Below, piece by piece: positions 46,319 through 58,169 of a DNA stretch of 64,000 nt. Below the pieces are notes generated by a model. The model was given only the letters and a program-made list of their open reading frames with translations. It did not search any database and had not been told where the DNA came from. Position numbers and translations under genes: made by a program. This DNA comes from Trachythela sp. YZ-2020 (lineage: Eukaryota > Cnidaria > Anthozoa > Malacalcyonacea > Clavulariidae), in NCBI GenBank assembly GCA_016169945.1, contig JADLSH010000388.1:6460501-6524500 (forward strand), written 5' to 3'. Within the stretch, counting starts at the first letter, position 1; the number at the start of each line of letters is the position of its first letter.

Positions 46319-49211
46319 CACTCTTTTTTTTTATAAGAACAAATTTAATAAGAACACTTAGGCTGAATTTTCCCAAAAAAATAGAACAAAATAAGAACAA
46401 ATTGAGGCTGACGGAAAAAAAAGGTTTATAAATGTACTTTGTATAACTTTAACTTTCATACAGTGTCAACATACAGTGTCCAACATACAGTGTCCAACAT
46501 ACAGTGTCCAACATACAGTGTCCAACATACAGTGTCCAACATACAGTGTCCAACATACAGTGTCCAACATACAGTGTCCAACATACAGTGTTCAACATAC
46601 AGTGTTCAACATACAGTGTTCAACATACAGTGTTCAACATACAGTGTTCAACATACAGTGTCCAACATACAGTGTTCAACATACAGTGTCCAACATACAG
46701 TGTTCAACATACAGTGTCCAACATACAGTGTTCAACATACAGTGTCCAACATACAGTGTCCAACATACAGTGTTCAACATACAGTGTTCAACATACAGTG
46801 TCCAACATACAGTGTTCAACATACAGTGTCCAACATACAGTGTCCAACATACAGTGTTCAACATACAGTGTCCAACATACAGTGTTCAACATACAGTGTC
46901 CAACATACAGTGTTCAACATACAGTGTCCAACATACAGTGTTCAACATACAGTGTTCAACATACAGTGTCCAACATACAGTGTCCAACATACAGTGTTCA
47001 ACATACAGTGTCCAACATACAGTGTTCAACATACAGTGTCCAACATACAGTGTTCAACATACAGTGTCCAACATACAGTGTTCAACATACAGTGTCCAAC
47101 ATACAGTGTTCAACATACAGTGTCCAACATACAGTGTCCAACATACAGTGTTCAACATACAGTGTTCAACATACAGTGTCCAACATACAGTGTCCAACAT
47201 ACAGTGTTCAACATACAGTGTCCAACATACAGTGCCCAACATACAGTGTTCAACATACAGTGTTCAACATACAGTGTCCAACATACAGTGTTCAACATAC
47301 AGTGTCCAACATACAGTGTCCAACATACAGTGTCCAACATACAGTGTCCAACATACAGTGTCCAACATACAGTGTCCAACATACAGTGTCCAACATACAG
47401 TGTCCAACATACAGTGTCCAACATACAGTGTCCAACATACAGTGTCCAACATACAGTGTTCAACATACAGTGTTCAACATACAGTGTCCAACATACAGTG
47501 TTCAACATACAGTGTTCAACATACAGTGTCCAACATACAGTGCCCAACATACAGTGTTCAACATACAGTGTCCAACATACAGTGTCCAACATACAGTGTT
47601 CAACATACAGTGTCCAACATACAGTGTTCAACATACAGTGTTCAACATACAGTGTCCAACATACAGTGTCCAACATACAGTGTCCAACATACAGTGTCCA
47701 ACATACAGTGTCCAACATACAGTGTCCAACATACAGTGTCCAACATACAGTGTTCAACATACAGTGTTCAACATACAGTGTTCAACATACAGTGTCCAAC
47801 ATACAGTGTTCAACATACAGTGTTCAACATACAGTGTCCAACATACAGTGTCCAACATACAGTGTCCAACATACAGTGTTCAACATACAGTGTCCAACAT
47901 ACAGTGTCCAACATACAGTGTTCAACATACAGTGTTCAACATACAGTGTCCAACATACAGTGTCCAACATACAGTGTTCAACATACAGTGTTCAACATAC
48001 AGTGTCCAACATACAGTGTTCAACATACAGTGTCCAACATACAGTGTCCAACATACAGTGTCCAACATACAGTGTTCAACATACAGTGTTCAACATACAG
48101 TGTTCAACATACAGTGTCCAACATACAGTGTTCAACATACAGTGTTCAACATACAGTGTTCAACATACAGTGTTCAACATACAGTGTCCAACATACAGTG
48201 TTCAACATACAGTGTCCAACATACAGTGTCCAACATACAGTGTCCAACATACAGTGTTCAACATACAGTGTCCAACATACAGTGTCCAACATACAGTGTC
48301 CAACATACAGTGTCCAACATACAGTGTTCAACATACAGTGTCCAACATACAGTGTTCAACATACAGTGTTCAACATACAGTGTTCAACATACAGTGTTCA
48401 ACATACAGTGTCCAACATACAGTGTCCAACATACAGTGTCCAACATACAGTGTTCAACATACAGTGTTCAACATACAGTGTCCAACATACAGTGTTCAAC
48501 ATACAGTGTTCAACATACAGTGTCCAACATACAGTGTCCAACATACAGTGTCCAACATACAGTGTTCAACATACAGTGTCCAACATACAGTGTTCAACAT
48601 ACAGTGTTCAACATACAGTGTTCAACATACAGTGTTCAACATACAGTGTCCAACATACAGTGTTCAACATACAGTGTTCAACATACAGTGTTCAACATAC
48701 AGTGTCCAACATACAGTGTTCAACATACAGTGTCCAACATACAGTGTTCAACATACAGTGTTCAACATACAGTGTTCAACATACAGTGTTCAACATACAG
48801 TGTCCAACATACAGTGTCCAACATACAGTGTTCAACATACAGTGTCCAACATACAGTGTTCAACATACAGTGTTCAACATACAGTGTCCAACATACAGTG
48901 TCCAACATACAGTGTTCAACATAGTGTCCAACATACAGTGTCCAACATACAGTGCCCCTGTACACTACAGGACAGGCTACTGACTGTATGAACCCAAAAT
49001 TCAATATCCCAGATTGACTGTACTGTAATCCTTAGACTCATCCTAAAACTAAACCTAAACCTAATCTTATGTGATGTCATATTGTAATTTAAATCCCCGA
49101 AAAGAGTGCATAATAAGAACAAGCTAAGAACAATTTGAGCCTCAAATCGACAAAAAAATAAGAACATTGAGCTTAGGCTTATTTTTACTGGTTCTTATAA
49201 AAAAAAGAGTG
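46319..49211. mobile_element. TA-flanked inverted-repeat element filled by a minisatellite
   Basis: CACTCTTTTTTTTTATAAGA on the left (46319) mirrors TCTTATAAAAAAAAGAGTG-like text on the right (ending 49211), and TA stands on both sides. The subterminal zones share AATAAGAACA and CTTAGGCT motifs in opposite orientation. The ends are about 140-250 bp each and the middle is the 14-bp array. TA target sites suggest a Tc1/mariner-type MITE. No transposase is present. Confidence 0.75.
46457..48953 (+). repeat. 14-bp minisatellite, about 178 units
   Basis: Unit ACAGTGTYCAACAT, where Y is C or T, repeated almost without indels for 2.5 kb. Rare units have GCCC, and single deletions occur at each end of the array. 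Fourteen is not a multiple of three, so each forward frame cycles through all phases and stays open, giving false proteins of more than 800 residues. The reverse strand gains TGA where Y is T. Confidence 0.97.
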
Positions 49212-49213
49212 TA

Positions 49214-50539
49214 TGCGTATAATACTGACTAAATTGCTGGCGGAGTTATGCACTCTCTTCCTCTTTATAATCATGCTTTTTAGGTGGTGCGAGTTTTTAC
49301 ATCGTACTACAATTTATCGTCTAATTTCAGTCTATTCTTATCTATATATACTTGACTAATGATTGTCCAAAATACTCCAAATTTACTGTGTCGCTACTGG
49401 GAAAGGCGACCTTCTCCGATTATGAAAACGTCTTATGAATTAATTTGCACAATTGCACGAGAACTATACTAAGTAATCAAAATATGAAAATCATCTGTTT
49501 AAATGAAGTAAAATAGAGTAAAACGCGAAAACGTATTAAGGAAATTTTAAGAATTCAGATTCTTTGCTAGTTTCTGCATGTCAAATCTTCCCCAGAACGC
49601 AGGAAAGGCCATTTCAGAGACTCCAGAATTCAAAATTTTCCGGGGGAGCATGCACCCGGACCACCCTACAGTTTTCTTATCCCCCCATGCCACCCAACCA
49701 AACTAATGTTCCGCCGCCACTGCGAGACACAACCCAACCTCGTACCCAGGGCTTCTCGGCTGACGAGGCATTCATTCAACCTCGTACCCAGGGCTTTGTG
49801 CTTGTGCACAAGCGCAGAAATCCTGGGTACGAGGTCGTGATCGGCTTCATAGTCTCCGAGAAGTCTCCGAGTATACGAAATTTGATAATTTTAATAAGAA
49901 CGGCAAGGAAATTTGAAGGGAAATTTCGTGATTTTTGCAATGAAATTTAACGCTCGAAGAAGGGTATTTCACTTACGACTTGTGGAAGCACTTGGATGCA
50001 TTCTTTATGCTAAAAGCATTTGTTACGACAATGACTGAATCTGACAGTACTATAGGACAGTAACATCGCTCCGAGTGGGGGTTGAAGCCAGAATTTTCGA
50101 AATGGCTGAGCGAAAGTGATTCAAAGGAAAATTTTGCGTTTTACAAAGTATGTCGATGTCAAATTCAAGCTGGTTTGGTTACAAATTCGCCTACATGGAA
50201 AAAGTGCGCACATTTTGTTACCAAAAAGGGTAAAACACGTGCTTAACACGTGTTTGGTAAAAAATAATCCAATCAGGTTCAGCAGTGCCTGGAGCAGGTC
50301 CATTTACTGAATTAACAAAATTGGATGAAAAAAACTCCAATCACACTGCGGCTGACGCTCGCCCACACAAAATTTCATGATTTTATCAGGATGGTTTTTC
50401 TCTAATCCAAGAAAACTGGACCTATTCAATACCAAATCCCTCAGAATTTGAAATTGCAATGGTCAGTTTTGTCTTCAACTGCTGTCTTATCTTGTACAGT
50501 GGGAGACAAAACGGATTAAAGTATTTATTGAGCATTTAT
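49214..50539. other. Intergenic with transposon ends
   Basis: 49560-49716 ends GTTCCGCCGCCACTG, like the right end of a hAT element. 49781-49834 is a palindrome (CCTCGTACCCAGG ... CCTGGGTACGAGG), with a partial direct copy at 49738. 50461-50497 duplicates 50589-50627. No gene is seen. Confidence 0.5.
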
Positions 50540-51546
50540 TCATTTTATTGAGCCAAGATTTAACATTAAGTAACAGTAAAACATGCAATAGTCAGTTTTG
50601 TCTTCAACTGCTGTCTTGTCTGGTTCACCCACAAATGTCACATTATGTTTCTTTTTCAAGTCTCTTCTTTTGTAGAATATCTGGAAAATGACAGGAAGGA
50701 ATGAACTATGAAACTGATTGACCGTGAAAGAAAAGAGAGGAAGAATGGAACGAAAAAGGAGAGAATCGGGAAACAAAAGGAATGACAAAAAAGCAAAAAG
50801 AAGAAGGAAAGATTGAAGGGAGGTTAAAATAAATAAGAATGAAAAAATAACGAACGAACGAACGAAAAAATGGAAAGGTCAATCAATTTACAGTTTTAAT
50901 ATACAAGGATCGATATAGCCCCTTTCAAAAACTTCTGATTTATAGATTATCAAAGCATTAGATCACTACCTCATTTAGAGAATCTGAAATTAAATGATCT
51001 CTTCGAACCCGACGATTCAAGAATAACATGCTGACGACAGATGGCTCTGAAATTGAAAATATATCTATGTAAACATTCCGTCGAGGACAGGGTATTGTTA
51101 CTTGATGGGTGACAACCCAGCTCTGACTTGATGTCCCTGAAAATCATGTAAGTAGAGTTGTGATTGGTTCTCTCCTGTGCTTCTAGGGTTTTTCTCCGGG
51201 TATACTCATGAAGGTTTTCTTCCTCACCAAAAGCAACCCTTTCACCTTAGCTTTGTTCCGCGATCAGACATGAGTCGTTTTTATGGTGCAACCAGGAGGC
51301 GCCCTAGTAAGCTCTCGTCTCGGACACGTTTGAGCTGCGTCAGTCCTTCGCAATTCAGCTGTCAGTTGCTCCTGTATTTTTCCTGGTGTGCCTATTTTCG
51401 CATATCTGTTCTTTAATCCTATTTTGGTTTTATAAAGTTTAGTTTCAAGATTAATTCCTGAATTTGTTGATAAATGAAATATTATTTACCCATGCTATTT
51501 CAATCATTTGCAATTCAGAGTCTTTTTCCAGGATGTAACGTTTCGC
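50540..51546 (-). pseudogene. Truncated HECT E3 ubiquitin-ligase fragment
   Basis: Minus-strand exons resemble the start of a HECT N-lobe: 51546-51490 (KRYILEKDSELQMIEIA), 51046-50970 (MLFLNRRVRRDHLISDSLNE) and 50680-50540 (YKRRDLKKKHNVTFVGEP). The first two do not join in phase, so an exon is missing or lost between them. After VTFVGEP the frame enters sequence that also exists as a direct repeat at 50461-50497 and stops. No catalytic-Cys lobe is found in the window. I read it as a broken gene piece. Confidence 0.5.
51060..51240. repeat. Degenerate SINE core
   Basis: GGTTTTTCTCCGGGTATACT followed by GGTTTTCTTCCTC is the reverse form of the core seen at 57085-57115. Preceding text (CAACCCAGCTCTGACTTGATG) is typical of repeated elements. 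Confidence 0.45.
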
Positions 51547-51846
51547 TTGGAGTGTCAATAGAAATGGATATTGGCAAACTGTAAATGCTCTGAAACAAAA
51601 AAAAACATTCAATAGAAATGGATATTGGCAAACTGTAATTGCTCTGAAACAAAAAAAAACATACAAGGCATTGAATGTGTGACATGTTTATCAATATACT
51701 GCTAAAATATATACAATAACTCACCCATTTCTATACTTTCAGTACTCCTTCGTGAGATCAATGTTCTTCAGGATGTCAATATAATGCACGTGTAACACAC
51801 AATTGGTTTGTTGTTTAATCAGTTAGATGCATCTAAAACAATAAAA

Positions 51847-52990
51847 ATATACCCCCCGGCCAGAAAGCCCCACAATTCCACCTGGAATTCGACCGATGGC
51901 ATCTGAAAACACAGGCACCCCAAGCACCAGCAACAATCAATGCAATTTTCAAATGGAAAAACCCAAGCTATCCAGATTCACAGGTGACGTAAAACCTTAT
52001 GCAATCTTCAAAGCCAACTTCAAGCATACTGTCGAAGCAAGATATGTAAAACGGGATGCGATTACAATTTTGAGACCGAGCCTCCAAGGGAAGCTACTGG
52101 ATATGATCAAAGGGATAGGTCCTTATTACGATGCAGCCTTGCAGATATGATAACACCGGACATTTCACAATTTATGCCTATCAAAGAAGTGAGGAATATC
52201 GATTTTGCGACTTGGTGCATTTAGTAAGACAAAGTTTTAATAGGTTGAATGGGGTCGGCTGCGAAAACGACAACAACCATATGCTAGGCAAAATGAAATC
52301 TCGGATGAGAGCGAGCGCATGATTAAGAAGCACCTGGCAAAACCCAAAGGGAAAGGTTGGCAACATAACCGAAAAGGAGAATCACCCTAAGTGTTTGTTA
52401 TGCAAAGCATCTACACATTGGACTGATCAATGCCATAAATTCCCAGCTATGAATGCCACTGAACGCCTGAACTGTGTGAACGATAATCATGCACGCTTTA
52501 GTGGTTTGAAGATGGCTGGACGTGGTCATGTCTCCACCTGTTCTCGTAGACGACAATGTCATGAAAAGGTCAATGGCCAACAGTGTAAATTCTATCATCA
52601 CCCGCATCTCCATGGTGCTAATACATCAGTAATTTATTCAGTCACAATAAAAGAAGAAGCGCTCCGGTCAACATTTACTGCTGAGTTTATTGCTTCTCGG
52701 AATGTTGGGGGAAAACCAAGTCAGTCTAATAAGAGCATCGAAAGCTGAAGAAGAGCTTGGTCTTAAGGGAAAAGATGTCACAATTACCATTGCAAAGGTT
52801 GGAGGTGAAGAAGAGTAACTAGCTACCAAAGTCTCTGGAAACCGCTCAACTGCATGAAGAGGTAAGAAAGTCGCTTAATCTATATATACAGGCGTGTCCA
52901 GATCTTACTTCAGAAGTATGAGCAGCTAAAACTACTTATTGAGGACGAGAAACAATTTGAGGATGAGGAAAAATGGCTTGTTGATGTTCA
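51847..52990 (+). pseudogene. Decayed BEL/Pao-like LTR-retroelement gag region, copy 1
   Basis: Frames on the plus strand carry a gag-like domain (PKLSRFTGDVKPYAIFKANF, DUF1759-like), later a Cys/His cluster (CLLCKASTHWTDQC ... HVSTCSRRRQC) typical of BEL/Pao gag zinc knuckles. Many frameshifts and stops interrupt it. From 52850 the text matches the gag 5' part found at 54385-54490, so the order is permuted relative to copy 2. No integrase or RT is seen. Non-functional. Confidence 0.75.
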
Positions 52991-53194
52991 ACTACATTTA
53001 ACTATATATATATAACTGTATATATATAACTATATATATAACGAAACTAACTAGTAATAAAATGTCTATTCAAAACTGTTGAATCTCTGAATTTTAACTA
53101 TAATATGCTCTGGTTCTCCATTGAGCACTCTGCAAACGGTTTTTACTTTATCGTCTATAGTCTATAAAAATACTATATAGCTACTATATACCAT

Positions 53195-54050
53195 ATACCA
53201 TATATATAGTATATATAATATATATATATAAGTATGTAGTATGTAGTATGTAGTATGTATAGTATGTAGTATGTATAGTATGTAGTATGTATAGTATGTA
53301 GTATGTATAGTATGTAGTATGTATAGTATGTAGTATGTATAGTATGTAGTATGTATAGTATGTAGTATGTATAGTATGTAGTATGTATAGTATGTAGTAT
53401 GTATAGTATGTAGTATGTATAGTATGTAGTATGTATAGTATGTAGTATGTATAGTATGTAGTATGTATAGTATGTAGTATGTATAGTATGTAGTATGTAT
53501 AGTATGTAGTATGTATATATAGTATGTAGTATGTATATATAGTATGTAGTATGTATATATAGTATGTAGTATGTATAGTATGTAGTATGTATAGTATGTA
53601 GTATGTATAGTATGTAGTATGTATAGTATGTAGTATGTATAGTATGTAGTATGTATAGTATGTAGTATGTATAGTATGTAGTATGTAGTATGTATAGTAT
53701 GTAGTATGTATAGTATGTAGTATGTATAGTATGTAGTATGTATAGTATGTAGTATGTAGTATGTAGTATGTAGTATGTAGTATGTAGTATGTAGTATGTA
53801 GAGTATGTAGAGTATGTAGTATGTAGAGTATGTAGTATATGTAGTATATGTAGTATATGTAGTATGTAGTATATGTAGTATGTATAGTATGTAGTATGTA
53901 TAGTATGTAGTATGTATAGTATGTAGTATGTAGTATGTAGTATGTAGTATGTATAGTATGTAGTATGTATGTATAGTATGTAGTATGTAGTATGTAGTAT
54001 GTAGTATGTAGTATGTAGTATGTAGTATATAAGTATATAAGTATATAAGT
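53195..54050. repeat. ATAGTATGTAGTATGT microsatellite
   Basis: Imperfect repeat of TAGTATGTAGTATGTA for about 850 bp, with TATA and GAGTATGTAG variants. A minus-strand frame of more than 300 residues across it (Tyr/Thr/Ile/His only) is an artefact. Confidence 0.97.
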
Positions 54051-54270
54051 ATATAGATAAAGTATTGTATATATTATTTCACTCGAAAAATCCATCCACC
54101 TAAACCTATAATGTACTTTGTCTTTTAATTTGTATTTCGATCGAATAAAAACATTAACTAGGCCTATATGGATTTGGAAGTATTCTATGCTGACCTGATA
54201 CAACATGCACAATTCGATTTCTCAAGATTGTTGTGATACTGTACTTTGGTTAATCTAATGTTTATGAACT

Positions 54271-55330
54271 ATGTGTGACACCGAAAATACGGCAGAAATC
54301 ATTAAAAAAGGTAAAATTAAAAAGAGAAATAGGAAAGCTGCCCTGACGTGTTTCGGAAAAACAAAAATATACCGCTCAGCTGAAGTGGTAAGAAAGTCGC
54401 TTAATCTATATATACAGAGGCGTGTTCAGATCTTGAGGACGAGAAACAATTTGAAGATGAGGAAAAATGGCTTGTTGATGTTCAAGAAACGTTTCTTCGG
54501 TTAAAAATTGATACAGAGGATTATATACAACAACATAATGAGTACAAAGGATAAGCAGGGGATTCAGGGGCCTGAGACAGAGCCGGAAGTAAAAGTGCTA
54601 CAACATCAAATACTTGAAACAGCATCAAATACAGAGGAAAACAATCAAAATATACCCCCCAGGCCAGAGAGCCCCACATCTCCACCTGGATTGCATCTGA
54701 AAACACAGTACCCCAAGCACCAGCAACAATGAATGCGATTTTCAAATGGAAAAACCCAAGCTACCCAGATTCACAGAGGTAAAACCTTATGCAATCTTCA
54801 AAGCTAACTTCAAGCATACTGTCGAAGCAAGATATGTAAAACGGGATGCGATTATAATTTTAAGACCGAGCCTCCATGGGAAACTACTGGATAGGATCAA
54901 AGGGATAGATGATGCAGCCTGGGAATACTTAAATTTAGTATATGGTGACCCACGGTTTATGGCAGATATGATAACACCGGACATTTCACAATTTATGCCT
55001 ATCAAAGAAATGAGGAATATCGAAGTTTTAATAGGTTGAATGGGGTCGGCCGCGAAAACGACATGGACAACAACAACCATATGCTTGCACTGGTCAAACA
55101 GAAAATGTTTTCAGATGACCTTGAAAGTACAAAGAGCGAAGCCACCTTGGTAAATATGATTTCTTGGATCACTAGCAAATTGAAATCTCGGATGAGAGCA
55201 AGCGCACGATTAAGAAGCACCCGGCAAAACCCAAAGGGAAAAGTTGGCCGCAAGCGGACGATCCACTGGTTGGAAGGAGCTTACAGCAGTTTATTTTGCA
55301 GGACAGCCAGAAAGCCGATCAACCTGAAGT
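54271..55330 (+). pseudogene. Decayed BEL/Pao-like gag region, copy 2
   Basis: Begins with a basic N-terminus (KGKIKKRNRKAALTCFG) and a coiled segment (DEEKWLVDVQETFLRLKI), in shifting frames. It continues to the same PKLPRFTEVKPYAIFKANF domain and FMPIKEMRNIE as copy 1. Several frameshifts are visible. It runs directly into the 152-bp array, whose first unit continues the gag text. Confidence 0.75.
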
Positions 55331-56470
55331 GACTTGGAAAAGTCAATGACAGTTTGGCTCAGTTATTCCTGGTCGTGTTAAACAAACAGATTGCTCTATG
55401 CCCGCAAGCGGACGATCCAATGGTTGGAAGGAGCTTCTCCGCAGTTTATTTTGCAGGACCGGCGAGAAAGATCAACCTGAAGTGAATTGGAAAAGTGAAT
55501 GACAGTTTGGCTCAGTTATTCCTGGTCGTGTTAAACGAACAGATTGCTCTATGCCCGCAAGCGGACGATCCAATGGTTGGAAGGAGCTTCTCCGCAGTTT
55601 ATTTGCAGGACCGGCGAGAAAGATCAACCTGAAGTGACTTGGAAAAGTGAATGACAGTTTGGCTCAGTTATTCCTGGTCCTGTTAAACAAACAGATTGCT
55701 CTATGCCCGCAAGCGGACGATCCAATGGTTGGAAGGAGCTTCTCCGCAGTTTATTTGCAGGACCGGCGAGAAAGATCAACCTGAAGTGACTTGGAAAAGT
55801 CAATGACAGTTTGGCTCAGTTATTCCTGGTCGTGTTAAACAAACAGATTGCTCTATGCCCGCAAGCGGACGATCCAATGGTTGGAAGGAGCTTCTCCGCA
55901 GTTTATTTGCAGGACCGGCGAGAAAGATCAACCTGAAGTGAACAGGAAAAGTTAATGACAGTTTGGCTCAGTTATTCCTGGTCGTGTTAAACGAACAGAT
56001 TGCTCTATGCCCGCAAGCGGACAATCCAATGGTTGGAAGGAGCTTTCCGCAGTTTTGTTTTGCAGGACCGGCGAGAAAGATCAACCTGTTAAAGTGACTT
56101 GGAAAAATGAATGACAGTTTGAATCGTTTGTGATCATATATAGACCACTTTCATAATTCAGATGAGTTTAAATATTATTTTATGTGCATCTTAATAAGTC
56201 TTATCAGCCTCGTTTCTGTGACTGAAATTGAATATAATTTATTAACTTGAATTAGGTCAATGAGGCTTATTAAGATGCACATAAAAGAATATTTAAACTC
56301 ATCTGAATTATGAAAGTGGTCTATATATCGTAAGTCATCTTTGGGAGCTTTCTGCAGTTTATTTTGCATGACCGCAAAAATCAAGCTGAAGTGACTTGGA
56401 AAAGTGAGTGAGAGTTGGGTTGGTTATTCCTGGCCGTGTTAAACAAACAGGATAGCTCTGATGCCCATCC
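55250..56470 (+). repeat. 152-bp minisatellite grown from retroelement sequence
   Basis: GCAAGCGGACGATCCAATGG recurs at 55250, 55403, 55557, 55709, 55861 and 56013, so period 152-154. A last, partial unit resumes at about 56340 after a hairpin insertion. Units contain TTGCAGGACCGGCGAGAAAG and AGTTATTCCTGGTCGTG. Confidence 0.93.
56137..56327. mobile_element. 191-bp hairpin element inserted in the array
   Basis: ATATAGACCACTTTCATAAT and its complement form the ends. The arms run for about 60 bp (AGATGAGTTTAAATATT, TTTTATGTGCATCTTAATAAG) around a loop of about 65 bp. It splits the last unit of the 152-bp array. Confidence 0.85.
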
Positions 56471-56472
56471 CT

Positions 56473-56865
56473 GCCATGTAAACATGGAGTTATAAATGGC
56501 CAACTACTGCAAAAATAATTTGTACCTTACCCCCAGCATAGCCTAGCCCCATTTGAAGATTGGCTACCATCACAAAATAGAATCTGCAGGCATGTTGCAC
56601 CATACCAATCAGTTGTTGCCAAAAGTGCTATAAAGAATGATAACAATTTTGTATGGGACAAAGAAAACCATGCAGTACCCTTTATAAATGATATAATATA
56701 ACATAATAGAAATTCCATCAGTCTATTATTAATATTTAACTTCCTTTGGCAGCCCTATTAACCAACCACAGCAGACCTTGTTAGAGCCGCTACATCAATT
56801 GGGCATTGAAAATGGCTAGCTACAAAGATTACGGTAAACATGAAATAGCATAATTTCTTGATGTT
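56473..56865. other. Intergenic
   Basis: No gene or clear repeat is seen between the minisatellite and the SINE. Confidence 0.4.
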
Positions 56866-57242
56866 AAAGTAAGTAAGTAAGTAAGTAAGGGGGGTGTGCT
56901 TATTATCCTACTTGCAGCTGAAAGCTAAGCTGAATTGCAAAGGACACAGCTCAATGTGACCAAGTCAAAGGCTTTCCTAGGCGCATATGGCAGCCACCTT
57001 TTGCACGCCACCATGGAAGCACAGCTACGGTGGAAGGGCCAGTTTGGGTTTAAACCCAACCCACCCTGTCAACATTCCCTGTGGGAGGAAACCGGAGTAC
57101 CCGGAGAAAACCCATGACTTTCAGCAGAGCGTTGACAGACTCTTTTCACATAGCTATCATAAGTTGTCCCCAACCGGACTCGAACCCACAATATCAGAGG
57201 TGAAAGGGCGTGCTCTGACGATTGCACCACCTAAGCCCCATA
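56866..57242 (-). mobile_element. tRNA-derived SINE with (CTTA)n tail
   Basis: Read on the minus strand it starts GGGGCTTAGGTGGTGCAATC, an A-box-like tRNA head, then has GGGTTCGAGTCC, a good B box for RNA polymerase III. A central core includes GGGTTTTCTCCGGGTACTCC. It ends in a (CTTA)n tail, seen as (TAAG)n at 56868-56888. This order (tRNA head, core, simple tail) defines a SINE. Core fragments occur at 27345, 31745 and 51185. Confidence 0.82.
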
Positions 57243-57818
57243 AAAAAATGGTGTCAAGTAAAAATATTTGCTGTTCATAGCATCAGTTTTGATGTAATAT
57301 TTATGCATTTCTCTTATATTTGATAAGATATATAGATATAAGACCTTTTCCCAATGAGAATACTTGTCCCTAGAGTCATGCTATTGTTGCTTTATTGTGT
57401 TTGCCCCCTTTGTAAAATGGCGCCCATAATTACGAAAAGTGCCTATTGTTGAATATTACTCCTTCATGGGCAACTGTGGCATCATCATGAGCAGATACAT
57501 GCACGCTTAGCATACCTGTACGCTTGCTGTATCTATTTTTTTAGATATATTGTTCACTTTATACAAACACAGAAAATTTAATAGCAAAATATTATTTAGC
57601 TGTGTATTTATCACACATATTTGGCACAAACATAAATTTGACCCTTCCCTAAACATTGCCGTTGGCAAATTGGAACATTTTAGAAAAATAGAAAGTATTA
57701 AATACCTGAGTCCAGTCTTTGAGTTGGTCTTTAAAAATCACGCAACAAAGTGATTTTATCCTTGAGCTGACAATTGTCCTCGACTGCTTAATAATTCACC
57801 AATGGAAAGTATGCACGA
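57243..57818. other. Intergenic
   Basis: AT-rich; no exon can be supported. Confidence 0.4.
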
Positions 57819-57943
57819 TTCGTCACAACACTCAACACGATATTCAACACGATATTCAACACCATATTGGTCACAAATTCAATCACAACATAAATCACCC
57901 CTGCTGTGAACAAACTCATTACCATCACTCAAACATTCCATAA
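57819..57943 (+). other. Inverted copy of a small His/Cys-rich 3' exon
   Basis: A plus-strand frame ends HPCCEQTHYHHSNIP then stop. The minus strand at 60655-60772 ends HPCCEQTHYHHSNVP then stop. Identity continues past the stop codon (ATAATAAATATAAC and ATAATAAGTATAAC). The two stand tail to tail around the 205-bp satellite. I see no upstream exon for this left copy. Confidence 0.55.
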
Positions 57944-58169
57944 TAAATATAACAATTTCTCTCCTTTCTATAGATATAAAATATATCTGAATTCATTTGC
58001 TTCGTGTTTTTAGACACAAAAGTCTAAAATAATTTAAAATATAACCAAGGAAGGCTATTTTATACCAACGCTTCACCCCATTAAATAGAGTGAATAATTA
58101 CACCAAGATATCAAGAACATTGTGTTAAAATCTTAAATTTCTCGGCTTAAATTTCTCGACACATTTACA

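Noticed and set aside
46457..48953. CRISPR-like or regulatory repeat array
   Set aside because: Units are head-to-tail without unique spacers and the DNA is eukaryotic.
46439..48991. Three overlapping forward frames of more than 800 residues
   Set aside because: They are the three phases of a 14-bp repeat without a stop. Composition is fully set by the repeat, and there is no start context or domain.
53184..54212. Minus-strand frame of 342 residues rich in Tyr, Thr, Ile and His
   Set aside because: A reading of the TAGTATG microsatellite; no domain and no neighbouring exons.
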